Of a stretch of 38,217 nucleotides of DNA, positions 16,599 through 25,007 are shown one piece after another. The number at the start of each line of letters is the position of its first letter. Positions within the stretch are counted from its first letter, which is position 1. Under the pieces are notes generated by a model, which had not been told where the DNA came from, did not search any database, and saw only the letters and a list, made by a program, of their open reading frames with translations. This stretch comes from a bacterium (GTDB taxonomy: Bacteria > Actinomycetota > Acidimicrobiia > Spongiisociales > JAENVV01): assembly GCA_024641305.1 (NCBI GenBank), contig JAHEDI010000010.1, positions 48,417 through 86,633 on the forward strand. The letters run 5' to 3'. Position numbers and translations under genes: made by a program.

Positions 16599-19115
16599 AT
16601 GTCGGTCGATCAGCCAGACTGCTCGGGCAGAACAAGCGGGAACGAGAAACACATGCCAGGCAAAGTTGTAATCGTCGGTGGCGGCATCATCGGCGCCCTC
16701 ACCGCATACCACCTAACACGCTTGCACGGGTGGAAAGAGGTCGTGGTCATCGACCAAGGCGAACTCCCGATCAACGCCGGGTCCACCTCGCAGGCGGCCG
16801 GTGGGGTGGTCGCCGTCAGCCACAACCAGACACTGACCCAGATGGCCGTGTACTCATCACGGTTCTACGCCGGACTTGATCCACTCGACGACAAACATCG
16901 CCACTACGCCGGGGTTGGCGGGCTCGAGCTCGCCAGGACCCCCGAGCGTATGGAGGATCTGGTTCGATTACACGGCGAGTGCAGCGGATGGGACGTCGAA
17001 ACCGAACTGCTCACCCCGGCCGAAACCGTCAAACAGATGCACATCCTTGATCCCGAAGCATTCCTTGGCGCCCTGTTTGCACCCGCCTCGGCGCAAATCA
17101 AGGGTTACCAGGTGGTCGGAGACCTCATGAAACGGAGCCGGGCGCTCGGAGCGAGTTTTCTTGCCCACACGAAACTGGAAGGCATTGAAAGCATCAACGG
17201 TCGCGTCAGGGGCGTCAGCACGAATAATCCGGCTCTGGCGCACATCGACTGCGACCACGTGGTCATCGCCGCCAACATCTGGACACCCGCCATCCGCGGT
17301 GCCTTCGGATTCCGGGTCCCGCTGATGGCCTTCGAGCACCAATACGCCATCACGCCCCCCCTCCCCGAACTATCGGAGTACCTCCCGTCCAACCTCGACG
17401 ACGAAATGACGTTCCCGATCCTGCGCGACCTCGACAACGCCATGTATTACCGCAAACACTGGAACGCTCTCGGCCTGGGCTCATACAACCACCCACCTCA
17501 CATGGTGCACCCGAAGGATGTCGGTCCAACGGCCCGGCGCGCCTTCACCCCACAGGACATGGTGGAACCCTGGTCGCGGGCCCAAGAATTGATTCCGATC
17601 CTCCGAGATCACCAACCCGAATTCGACTCGGCCTTCAATGGCCTGACCGCGGTTTCTGTTGACGGAATGCCGATCATCGGTGAGTCCAGGGAGATCCGAG
17701 GTCTCTGGTCGGCCAACGCAGGATCGATCAGCCACGCCGGGGGCATCGCCAAATCCCTGGCAGAATGGATGACCACAGGCGAAACCGAATGGGACATGCG
17801 GGCCTGCAATCTGTATCGATTCCAGAGCCATGTCACCACTCCAGCTTTCATCGAACGAGTCACGCCGACGAACTATCGCGAAATCCATGACATCGTCCAC
17901 CCGCGCCAACCGAGTCGTGAACCTCGCAAGGTTCGGCAGACCCCGCTGCACAGCTGCCATGTCGAAGCCGAAGCCGCCTTCACTACCGAAGCTGGCTACG
18001 AAATCCCTAATTGGTTTGACTCGAATGCGAACCTTCTCGACAAGTACGGCCAGGCGGTTCCCGCCCGGACCGGCTACTCCGCCAAGTACTGGTCACCAAT
18101 CGTCGGCGCAGAACACCTGGCTGTCAGAGACACTGCCGGGTTGTTCGATCTAAGTGGACTGTCGATTATTGACGTGGCAGGGCCGCGCGCCGCCAAGTTC
18201 TCCGACTACCTATGTTCAAATCGCATGGATGGTCCGATCGGCAAAGTGGTCTATACCTGCTGGCTCACGAGGTCCGGAGGAATCAAGCGGGACCTGGTGG
18301 TAGCCCGTATGGCCTCCAACCGCTTCTGGATGTTCACCACGGAAGAAACCCTCCCACAGGACCTCGACTGGGTCGAACGCAATGCTCCCAACGATGTGGT
18401 CGTCTCGAACATCTCTGATTCCTACTCGGCGATCGGCCTCTTTGGCCCAAACGCCCGCAACATCTTGCAGTCGGTATCGGAAGCCGATCTCTCCAACCAG
18501 GCTTTCGCCTACTACACCGGCCAATGGATCGACGTTGGGATGGCCAGGGTGTTCGCCATGCGTATCTCCTATGCGGGTGAGCTGGGCTGGGAACTTCATG
18601 TCCCGACCGACATGAGCCTCCATGTCTGGGACGAGATCCGGCAGGCAGGCGAGAGGCACGATCTCATACTGGCCGGGTTGGCGTGTAGGGATTCATTGCG
18701 CGTCGAAAAGGGATACCGGCTCTGGGGCGCTGACATACATGCCGACTATGACGTCTACGAAGCCGGCCTGGGTTGGACGGCCCGGCTCACCAAAGACGAC
18801 TTCATCGGTAAAGCGGCGACCCAGGTTCTCAAAGCCGACGGGCTCCACCGAGAACTGACATGTCTGACCGTGGATGATCCTGACTGCGTCCCCACCGGTT
18901 ATGAGGCAATCATCGCCGATGGCGAACCGATCGGAAACGTGACGACCGCCAACTTTGGATACTCGGTCGGGAAGACCATCGTCTACGGGTACCTGCCGAT
19001 CAAATACTCCTACCCGGGCAAATCGTTACACATCAGATTCCTCGGCCATGATTATCCGGCCCTGGTCACCTCCAAGCCGCTCTACGATCCGGAAATGACC
19101 AGGGTCTACGACTAA
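16599..19115 (+). CDS. FAD-dependent oxidoreductase/aminomethyltransferase fusion (dimethylglycine/sarcosine dehydrogenase-like)
   Basis: The 838-residue protein joins a DAO-type FAD domain to a GcvT-type folate domain. KVVIVGGGIIGALTAYHL (about residue 22) is the FAD dinucleotide-binding fold, and GLTAVSVDGMPIIGES ends the oxidase half near residue 360. From about residue 470 it follows GcvT: YWSPIVGAEHLAVRDTAGLF, ISYAGELGWELHVP, GLACRDSLRVEKGYRLWGAD, and the C-terminal beta-barrel. Relatives oxidatively demethylate dimethylglycine or sarcosine and pass the one-carbon unit to tetrahydrofolate. Where the covalent-FAD enzymes have His (GSTWHAAG type), this one reads GSTSQAAG, so FAD is probably not covalent. 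The start is ATG 16599 with GAAGGTG four bases upstream; ATG 16653, close to the FAD motif, is an alternative. The native substrate is uncertain. Confidence 0.9.
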   Translation: MSVDQPDCSGRTSGNEKHMPGKVVIVGGGIIGALTAYHLTRLHGWKEVVVIDQGELPINAGSTSQAAGGVVAVSHNQTLTQMAVYSSRFYAGLDPLDDKHRHYAGVGGLELARTPERMEDLVRLHGECSGWDVETELLTPAETVKQMHILDPEAFLGALFAPASAQIKGYQVVGDLMKRSRALGASFLAHTKLEGIESINGRVRGVSTNNPALAHIDCDHVVIAANIWTPAIRGAFGFRVPLMAFEHQYAITPPLPELSEYLPSNLDDEMTFPILRDLDNAMYYRKHWNALGLGSYNHPPHMVHPKDVGPTARRAFTPQDMVEPWSRAQELIPILRDHQPEFDSAFNGLTAVSVDGMPIIGESREIRGLWSANAGSISHAGGIAKSLAEWMTTGETEWDMRACNLYRFQSHVTTPAFIERVTPTNYREIHDIVHPRQPSREPRKVRQTPLHSCHVEAEAAFTTEAGYEIPNWFDSNANLLDKYGQAVPARTGYSAKYWSPIVGAEHLAVRDTAGLFDLSGLSIIDVAGPRAAKFSDYLCSNRMDGPIGKVVYTCWLTRSGGIKRDLVVARMASNRFWMFTTEETLPQDLDWVERNAPNDVVVSNISDSYSAIGLFGPNARNILQSVSEADLSNQAFAYYTGQWIDVGMARVFAMRISYAGELGWELHVPTDMSLHVWDEIRQAGERHDLILAGLACRDSLRVEKGYRLWGADIHADYDVYEAGLGWTARLTKDDFIGKAATQVLKADGLHRELTCLTVDDPDCVPTGYEAIIADGEPIGNVTTANFGYSVGKTIVYGYLPIKYSYPGKSLHIRFLGHDYPALVTSKPLYDPEMTRVYD

Positions 19116-19279
19116 CCACCGCTGATCACGGGAATCTGCCACTTGATCGAGTCACGATTCATCAGTGACCTCATCGAGCACTGCCCCGACCAGGTTCTGC
19201 TGTACGACGTCGACTCGCATCCCCTCGACGGACATAGACTCATTAAACCTTCCGGCCTTGTCCGGTGTGTGTTCAGTGA

Positions 19280-19783
19280 ATGGCGACTGTGACCGACAAC
19301 CCGCAAGTTATTTCGTTTGAGGCCTTCTACCGGACCGAATACGGCCCGATGGTGGCCCTGGCGACCGCGGTAGGAGGCAACCCTGCCGTTGGCGAAGACA
19401 TCGCCCAGGAAGCCCTGATTCGTGCACACAAGAACTGGGCAAAGATTTGCTCATACGAACGGCCCGGGACGTGGTTACGTCGCACAACGATCAACCTGGC
19501 GCTCAATGTCCGGCGTGGATCCCGCCGCCAGGGAGCAGCCATCCAACGGCTTGGAAGCCGCCCTGCCAACCCGGTCGAGATCATTCTCAGTGACCCTGCG
19601 GTCTGGCAGGCAGTGGCCGCCTTGCCGGTCCGTCAACGAGCTGCAGTCGCCTTGCACTACCTCGAGGACCGGTCGATCGACGAGATCGCCGGCATTCTCG
19701 AGTGCTCACCGAACACCGCCAAAGCACACCTTCATCATGGTCGACAGTCTCTGGCCAGCCACCTCAAGGAGAATCAGCAATGA
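19280..19783 (+). CDS. ECF-type RNA polymerase sigma factor
   Basis: The 167-residue protein is a two-domain sigma-70 family factor of the extracytoplasmic-function class. Region 2 includes the conserved EDIAQEALIRAHKNW and GTWLRRTTINLALNVRR. Region 4 is a helix-turn-helix with ALPVRQRAAVALHYLEDRS followed by IDEIAGILECSPNTAKAHL. A short linker joins them and there is no extra C-terminal domain. Its stop overlaps the start of a membrane protein by 4 nt (ATGA), which is the classical sigma/anti-sigma layout. The start ATG 19280 lacks a clear SD. A TAGACT -10-like hexamer is at 19235-19240, so a leader of about 35 nt is possible. The 164 nt before the gene hold nothing else I recognise. Confidence 0.93.
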   Translation: MATVTDNPQVISFEAFYRTEYGPMVALATAVGGNPAVGEDIAQEALIRAHKNWAKICSYERPGTWLRRTTINLALNVRRGSRRQGAAIQRLGSRPANPVEIILSDPAVWQAVAALPVRQRAAVALHYLEDRSIDEIAGILECSPNTAKAHLHHGRQSLASHLKENQQ

Positions 19784-21213
19784 GCGAAGACCGGATTCGC
19801 CGGGCATTCGACAACTTGAGCCGCCAGGCCAGACAAGCCAACCCGGATGCCTCCTTAGGAGCCCTCATGAACCCGCAAGAAAACGCCAAGAACCGCTGGA
19901 TATACCTGGCCGCCGCCGCCGTCATCGTTCTCGTACTGGGCTCGGTGGCAATTGCCTTAAACGCAAACCGATCCCGAGACGTAGTTTCGCCGCCGGCCAG
20001 CACTACCGTGACGACATCTGGATCCACCAACTCGACGGTCCCGTCCACTGACTCGACCCGCCCAGGCGAATCCACTACAACCACTGCACCAAACACGTCA
20101 ACGACCAGCACCCCAACCACCACGACTGCTGTGGCGAGCCCGGCGATTGGCTGGCACGTCGTAGATGTCGCCAGCAACGATGTCCTCAACGTGCGCCAAT
20201 CCCCCTCTGCCGTATCCCCGATCGTCGGAACCCTGGCCTACAACCAGGACGACGTGACCGTGCTCCCCCGAGCGGGGAATCCGATAGGTGGACCAGCCTG
20301 GTACGGAGTCCGGCTCACTGATGGAACCGAAGGCTTCGTAAACAGCCGGTTCCTCGGCCACCCGTCGACCTGGGACTCAGGTATCGCCGGGGCACCCTGT
20401 ACGACGAGCCGGAGCTCGGGCGAGGCCACCGCCTCGACGCCAACTAGCGGAGATGCCTCAGCGGTCGTCGGATTGTTCCAGGTCAGTGCCGGCAACTGTG
20501 ACCGTTACGTAATCGTTCTCGGATTAGACAGCGTGGACGTGTTCGAAACCGCCGACACACTCGGCGGCGGAGAGGTCCGTGTGACCAGCGGAGGAACCCG
20601 GGTTACCGTCGAGTTACCCGACTCGATCACCGGTGTGGCCCCCCAGGCGACCAATGCCGACTTCACAGACGCCCTGGCACTCACCGTTCTGCCGATCAAC
20701 ACGACCGGTTCGCCCGATCGGCTCGAAGTGCGTTTCTTGCACGACTCGTCTCGAATAGCTGGTGTTACGGTGCTGTCCAACCCGGCCCGCATCGTCATTG
20801 ACGTCGGCTCCGCCCCGACCGGTACCGGACTCGACTACGCACCGGTCGTCGGAACCGGCAACACCATCCTCGAGCACCCGGTTGATCAGTCAGCAGACAA
20901 GCTCGGCGTCGCCCACCCGTTCAGCGTCACCGGCTACGCCCGCTGGTTCGAAGCCCAAGGGTACGCAACCATTGCGACGGCCGATGGCGCCCGGCCGACT
21001 GACATCTCCTGGTCAGGCCCATCGATGATCACCGCGAACGGAAGTATGGCTTCCATCTACGCCTTCTACATTCCAACGTGGGGCGAGTTCACGTTCACGG
21101 TCGACCTTCCGTCCGGTGGCTACGAGCTATTCGTCGGCGACGACTGCATGAGCGATGACGGCAACTCAAGCCAGCCATGCGGCGTGACGGAGACCTTCGA
21201 CGTGGCTCCGTAA
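19780..21213 (+). CDS. Membrane protein with SH3b, AMIN-like and Ig-like regions; putative anti-sigma/sensor partner of the ECF factor
   Basis: The start ATG 19780 lies in the ATGA overlap with the sigma gene and has AAGGAG about 7 nt upstream. The 477-residue protein has a 39-residue charged cytoplasmic head, one membrane helix (about 40-60), a Thr/Ser/Pro linker (65-120), a bacterial SH3 domain (about 121-197; WHVVDVASNDVLNVRQSPS to GFVNSRFLGHP) and a region like the AMIN-like domain (about 220-345; CDRYVIVLG, RVTVELPDSI, RLEVRFLHD). A C-terminal Gmad2-like, Ig-type region follows (SVTGYARWFEAQGYATI). Operon position suggests control of the sigma factor, but the head lacks the HxxxCxxC zinc motif of common anti-sigma factors. 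Four extracytoplasmic cysteines match those in the next gene. SH3b and AMIN folds often bind cell wall, so an envelope role is likely by inference. Confidence 0.8.
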   Translation: MSEDRIRRAFDNLSRQARQANPDASLGALMNPQENAKNRWIYLAAAAVIVLVLGSVAIALNANRSRDVVSPPASTTVTTSGSTNSTVPSTDSTRPGESTTTTAPNTSTTSTPTTTTAVASPAIGWHVVDVASNDVLNVRQSPSAVSPIVGTLAYNQDDVTVLPRAGNPIGGPAWYGVRLTDGTEGFVNSRFLGHPSTWDSGIAGAPCTTSRSSGEATASTPTSGDASAVVGLFQVSAGNCDRYVIVLGLDSVDVFETADTLGGGEVRVTSGGTRVTVELPDSITGVAPQATNADFTDALALTVLPINTTGSPDRLEVRFLHDSSRIAGVTVLSNPARIVIDVGSAPTGTGLDYAPVVGTGNTILEHPVDQSADKLGVAHPFSVTGYARWFEAQGYATIATADGARPTDISWSGPSMITANGSMASIYAFYIPTWGEFTFTVDLPSGGYELFVGDDCMSDDGNSSQPCGVTETFDVAP

Positions 21214-21229
21214 TCCCCATGACCACTGC

Positions 21230-21268
21230 CTGGTCCCGGACGTGGCATCATTGCTCGTCCGGGACCAG
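21230..21268 (+). terminator. Intrinsic terminator-like hairpin between the two SH3b genes
   Basis: CTGGTCCCGGACG (21230-21242) pairs perfectly with CGTCCGGGACCAG (21256-21268) over 13 bp with a 13-nt loop. Only TTT follows, so termination may be partial, or the hairpin may separate expression levels of the two paralogues. It begins 17 nt after the first gene's stop. Confidence 0.6.
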
Positions 21269-21291
21269 TTTCGCGTACGCTGAGGAGACCG

Positions 21292-22638
21292 ATGACAACG
21301 CCAAATGAAAAGGGTCGCAGCTACGTAGTCGTGGCCGCTGCGGTTACCCTCCTCGTTGCCGCCAGCTGGTTTGCCTCCAAAGCTTTGGGCGGTCCTGCCG
21401 CCGTGACGGTCGGGCCCAATGAGAGCATCCCCGCGACCGCCCCGACCACGGCTCCGACCCCGAGCACCACGCAGCCGCCATCTACGACGGCACCACCGAC
21501 TCCGACCACGTCGGGGACGACAGAAACCACCATCGAAACAACGACCACGACCACCCTGGGTCCCGATACAACAGCAAACATCGGTTGGTATGTGACCGGC
21601 ATCGCACCTGGCGATGTTCTCAACGTGAGAGCTGCTCCGACTGTCAATGCTGAGGTGGTCGGCATTCTGCGGCCCAATCAGGACGAGATCGTCGTCCTAC
21701 CGATGGCCGCCAACCCGATCGGTGGAACCGCCTGGTACGGCGTCCAGTTGCCCAGCGGCGTCGAGGGGTTTGTGAACAGCCGGTACCTCGCTCACCCCAA
21801 TCAGTGGGACGCCGGAATCAAGGCTTCTCCGTGCATGGCTCAGACGGCCACCGGGTCCACAACAGCCAGTACTCCCGCTACCGGAGACGCAACGGCCGTG
21901 ATCGGACTATTCCAGTTTCAGACCGCCACCTGCGACAGGTATGTGATCGTTCTCGGAACGACCGACGGAGCAAGCTTCGAGGCTGGCGATATTCTCGGCG
22001 GGGGCGATGTCGTCGTGACCAGCGGAAAGACGCGTGTTTCGGTCAGTCTTCCACCCGGTGTGGTCGATGTGATTCCCCAAGCGACCAACGCCGATTTCAA
22101 GTTGGCGCTCGCCCTGACGGTGGTTCCGGTGGACCAACCCGAAAGACTGGAAGTCCGTTTCCTCCATGAACAGGGCCGGGTAGCCGGCGTCACCGTGCTC
22201 TCCAATCCGGCTCGGGTCGTCATCGACGTAGCGGAGACGCCGATCGGTGCCGGCCTCGACTTCCGACCGGTCATAGAGACGGGTAATACCGTCCTCGAAT
22301 ACTCGGTCGACCAATCGGTCGACAACGTGGGCATCTCCGGTGGCTTCACGGTGATCGGTTATGCCCGGTGGTTCGAAAGTCAGGGCTATGCCACGGTGCT
22401 CACGCGCGACGCGCAAGATCCAACCACCATCACCTGGTCTGGACCATCGTTGGTTGCGAGCGAAGGAGGCTTCGCCTCACTGAGGGCGCCGTACCAACCT
22501 ACCTGGGGCGAATTCAAGCTGGCTGCGCAAGTCACGCCAGGCAAGTACCGGTTGTTCATCGGGGACGACTGCATCAACTCGATCGACAACACAGTCCAGC
22601 CGTGTGGGGTTACCGAGTCGTTCGAGATCCTGCCCTAG
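21292..22638 (+). CDS. Membrane-anchored SH3b/AMIN-like/Ig-like protein, tandem paralogue
   Basis: The 448-residue protein repeats the extracytoplasmic layout of the preceding gene. It has a membrane helix at about 10-28 (YVVVAAAVTLLVAASWF), a Thr/Pro-rich linker to about 95, an SH3b domain (GWYVTGIAPGDVLNVRAAP to GFVNSRYLAHP), an AMIN-like middle (CDRYVIVLGTTD, RLEVRFLHEQGRVAGVTVLS) and a C-terminal region with VIGYARWFESQGYATV. It keeps the same four cysteines (PCMA, TCDRY, DDCIN, QPCGV). The cytoplasmic head is only about nine residues, so it lacks the candidate sigma-binding part. It could therefore be a co-sensor, decoy or structural partner, or a regulon member. SD GAGGAG precedes ATG 21292. 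A hairpin separates it from its paralogue. Confidence 0.8.
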   Translation: MTTPNEKGRSYVVVAAAVTLLVAASWFASKALGGPAAVTVGPNESIPATAPTTAPTPSTTQPPSTTAPPTPTTSGTTETTIETTTTTTLGPDTTANIGWYVTGIAPGDVLNVRAAPTVNAEVVGILRPNQDEIVVLPMAANPIGGTAWYGVQLPSGVEGFVNSRYLAHPNQWDAGIKASPCMAQTATGSTTASTPATGDATAVIGLFQFQTATCDRYVIVLGTTDGASFEAGDILGGGDVVVTSGKTRVSVSLPPGVVDVIPQATNADFKLALALTVVPVDQPERLEVRFLHEQGRVAGVTVLSNPARVVIDVAETPIGAGLDFRPVIETGNTVLEYSVDQSVDNVGISGGFTVIGYARWFESQGYATVLTRDAQDPTTITWSGPSLVASEGGFASLRAPYQPTWGEFKLAAQVTPGKYRLFIGDDCINSIDNTVQPCGVTESFEILP

Positions 22639-22644
22639 ACGCCA

Positions 22645-23673
22645 TCAAAGAACCAGCTCAGCCAGCGTTCGTAGGGTCGCCAGATTGGCGACAGATACGA
22701 GGAGAGTAGACGCGTTCGACGCCTCCCAGACATCAAGCCGATCACGCACCATCTCGCGGGTTCCCACCAGGTTCACCTCGTCTAGGAGCTCGTCGGGCAC
22801 CGCATGAACGGCGGCCATCTTGTCGCCGCCCAAATACAGATCCTGGACCCGCCCGGCCGCCTCTGCAAATCCGTACCGGCACGCAAGATCGTTGTAAAAG
22901 TTGCGTCCCTTGGCACCCATCCCGCCGATATAGAGGGCTGCTTGGGGGCGGAGCCGATCGCGAGCCGCAGCGAGATCATCGGAAATGACAACCGCCAGGC
23001 TTGGCGCAACATCAAACGATTTGTCGGGGTCGGATGCCTTCGCCAATCCAGACGCCAGGCTTGGGCCGAACACTTCGCCAGCCCGTTCGGGCGAGTAGAA
23101 GACCGGTAGCCAACCGTCGGCGATTTCGGCAGTCAACGCGACGTTCCTGGGACCGATGGCAGCGAGATAGATGGGTAGATCCGATCGGAGCGGATGAGTC
23201 ATCAGCTTCAATGGCTTGCCAAGGCCCGTTGCCTGCGGACCGGCAAACGGGATCTCGTAATGCTCGCCACTATGAATAAGCGGCCCATTGCGGCTGAATA
23301 CTTTCCGAACGATGGAAACGTACTCACGACTCTTGCCGAGCGGTTTGCCGTACGCCTCCCCATGCCACCCCTCGACGACCTGCGGTCCCGACAGTCCGAG
23401 ACCAAGCAGCAATCGACCCCCGGACAAACGGTCCAGGGTGGCGGCGGTCATGGCTGTCATGGCTGGCGTACGAGCGGGCATCTGAAGAATGGCCGAACCG
23501 AGTTTGATGGTCGAGGTCTGCGCGCCAATCCACGACAGCACCGTCACCGCATCCGACCCCCAAGCCTCCGCAGCCCACACAGAGTCGTACCCAAGCCGCT
23601 CTGCCTCGAGAATCAGCTCCATATCGGGTCGGTCCGCACGGGCGAGATACCCCAAGTTGAGCGCCAGCTTCAT
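22645..23673 (-). CDS. LLM-class (probably F420-dependent) oxidoreductase
   Basis: The 342-residue protein is a luciferase-like monooxygenase/F420 oxidoreductase fold protein. [16 protein letters not shown] opens the barrel. [38 protein letters not shown] and [26 protein letters not shown] are typical of the mycobacterial F420-dependent subgroup, and [21 protein letters not shown] follows. Cofactor F420 is inferred from that likeness; FMN cannot be excluded and the substrate is unknown. ATG 23673 is chosen because it lies 4 nt after the stop of the formyl-THF cyclo-ligase gene, so the two form an operon. An ATG at 23715 would overlap that gene and adds non-conserved residues. The C-terminus lies next to the convergent SH3b-protein gene, six bases between stops. 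Confidence 0.9.
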   Translation of the reverse strand: MKLALNLGYLARADRPDMELILEAERLGYDSVWAAEAWGSDAVTVLSWIGAQTSTIKLGSAILQMPARTPAMTAMTAATLDRLSGGRLLLGLGLSGPQVVEGWHGEAYGKPLGKSREYVSIVRKVFSRNGPLIHSGEHYEIPFAGPQATGLGKPLKLMTHPLRSDLPIYLAAIGPRNVALTAEIADGWLPVFYSPERAGEVFGPSLASGLAKASDPDKSFDVAPSLAVVISDDLAAARDRLRPQAALYIGGMGAKGRNFYNDLACRYGFAEAAGRVQDLYLGGDKMAAVHAVPDELLDEVNLVGTREMVRDRLDVWEASNASTLLVSVANLATLRTLAELVL

Positions 23674-23677
23674 GGGA

Positions 23678-24205
23678 TCAACCTGACACCTGGCGAACAC
23701 CGGTTTCAGTGGCAAGGTGGGTCATCGCAATGTCATGCGACTCGGTCGGGATTCTCTCAACAACCGCGGCTGCCGTGGTTACCCCCACCCGGACCACATC
23801 AGGTCGGCATGTGGCGAGCAGCCGATCGTAATACCCCCGCCCGTGGCCAAGGCGGCCGCCTCGTCTATCAAACAATGCACCAGGAACGAGTACGACATCG
23901 ATGTGCATGGGTTCAACCCGGGCCGCGTCTGCCACAGGTTGCCGGTATCCCCAACGGTGGGTTTCCATCGGCGAATCAGCCCGATGAACGGTGAGACCAC
24001 CTACCTCTGGCGTCCGGGTCAAGAGCAGTTCGCCCGCCCCTTCGATTGACTCAACATCGGCTTCACCGGGCATCGCCGAATACGTCAGTACGGTCGGAGC
24101 TTCAAGTCCCATGAGAAAGGCTTCGATCCCGGATCGAATCCGCTCACTATCGACAGTCCAGTTCTGACCATTCGCCCACTCTCGCCACAATCGTTTCGTC
24201 GTCAT
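23678..24205 (-). CDS. 5-formyltetrahydrofolate cyclo-ligase
   Basis: The 175-residue protein matches the MTHFS/YgfA family, which uses ATP to turn 5-formyl-THF into 5,10-methenyl-THF. The diagnostic substrate and ATP motif is clear: [20 protein letters not shown] followed by YYDRLL. The N-terminal ATP-binding part (KRLWREW) is short and weak. The ending [20 protein letters not shown] is also typical. It is slightly shorter than common members (about 190). The start is ATG 24205; a longer upstream frame is open but shows no family likeness. It is followed at once by the LLM oxidoreductase gene. The FAD/GcvT fusion in this window also feeds the folate one-carbon pool, though it is in another operon. 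Confidence 0.88.
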   Translation of the reverse strand: MTTKRLWREWANGQNWTVDSERIRSGIEAFLMGLEAPTVLTYSAMPGEADVESIEGAGELLLTRTPEVGGLTVHRADSPMETHRWGYRQPVADAARVEPMHIDVVLVPGALFDRRGGRLGHGRGYYDRLLATCRPDVVRVGVTTAAAVVERIPTESHDIAMTHLATETGVRQVSG

Positions 24206-24213
24206 GAAAGGCG

Positions 24214-24237
24214 AGCCTACTGTCAGGCGGCTAGTTT
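24214..24237. promoter_or_regulatory. Two back-to-back candidate -10 elements (cyclo-ligase minus, acyltransferase plus)
   Basis: On the minus strand TAGGCT (24219-24214) lies 8 nt before ATG 24205. On the plus strand TAGTTT (24232-24237) lies 8 nt before ATG 24246. Neither start has an SD. The two divergent coding regions are only 40 bp apart, so each promoter's -35 region would have to lie inside or next to the opposite gene. Confidence 0.4.
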
Positions 24238-24245
24238 GGGCCGCC

Positions 24246-25001
24246 ATGATTGCTTGGATCAGAACTGGCTTGCTCATAGTGAGCGGCTTCATCGTCACGC
24301 TCATTGTCTCCGCGATGCTGATCGCCGTGGCGGCGGTTCGACCGAACTCTCCTGTGCTTGACCGGATACTCAGAAAGTGGAGCCAAGCCTGGTTCACGTT
24401 GGGAGGTGTCACATTCTCCGCGGACGGAGCCACGATTGACGAATCCCGATCATATGTGATCGTGTCGAACCACCAGTCGAATTTCGACATCATGGCCGAT
24501 CTGTTGGCGGTACCGGTTCCCGGCCGGTTCATGGCCAAAAAGGAGCTGTATCGGATCCCGGTAGTTGGATCGGCAATGAAGGCAACCGGGATGGTCAAAG
24601 TTGACCGGACCCAACACGGATCAAGCGTTCATGCTCAGCTGACGGCAGACGCCCGGGCCAACACCGATGCCGCCCGCAGCGTCATCGTCTATCCCGAGGG
24701 AACCAGAAGTCGAACCGGGGAACTCATGGCGTTCAAACGAGGCGCGTTCGCAATCGCCATCGCCGGCCAACTTCCGATCTTGCCAGTTACCATCGCTGGC
24801 TCCCACCGGGCCTGGCCACCCAAAGGGGCTGTTCGGGGCGGACCGATCGTGGCCAGGGTCCATGACCCTATCGAGACGGTAGGCATGACCAAAGATGACA
24901 TCGCGTCGCTTTCCGAACGGGTCCGAGCGGCGATTGCCGCCGATCTGGCCGATCTCAATGACCAACTTTCCACCGCCCCGCACCACCAGAGCCGAACGTG
25001 A
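24246..25001 (+). CDS. 1-acyl-sn-glycerol-3-phosphate acyltransferase (PlsC family)
   Basis: The 251-residue protein carries the acyltransferase motifs NHQSNFD (the HX4D-type catalytic pair), YPEGTRSRTGEL and PILPVTIAGSHR, plus an N-terminal membrane helix (TGLLIVSGFIVTLIVSAMLIA). Such enzymes add the second acyl chain to lysophosphatidate at the inner membrane in phospholipid synthesis. ATG 24246 is preferred because the helix follows directly and a TANNNT element lies 8 nt upstream. ATG 24204 would overlap the divergent gene's start codon. The stop lies six bases from the convergent imuB stop. Confidence 0.92.
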   Translation: MIAWIRTGLLIVSGFIVTLIVSAMLIAVAAVRPNSPVLDRILRKWSQAWFTLGGVTFSADGATIDESRSYVIVSNHQSNFDIMADLLAVPVPGRFMAKKELYRIPVVGSAMKATGMVKVDRTQHGSSVHAQLTADARANTDAARSVIVYPEGTRSRTGELMAFKRGAFAIAIAGQLPILPVTIAGSHRAWPPKGAVRGGPIVARVHDPIETVGMTKDDIASLSERVRAAIAADLADLNDQLSTAPHHQSRT

Positions 25002-25007
25002 CGCCGA

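Noticed and set aside
19112-19429. Minus-strand frame of 105 codons between the FAD/GcvT gene and the sigma factor
   Set aside because: It runs antisense into the sigma gene, has no SD or -10 at a sensible distance, and shows no motif.
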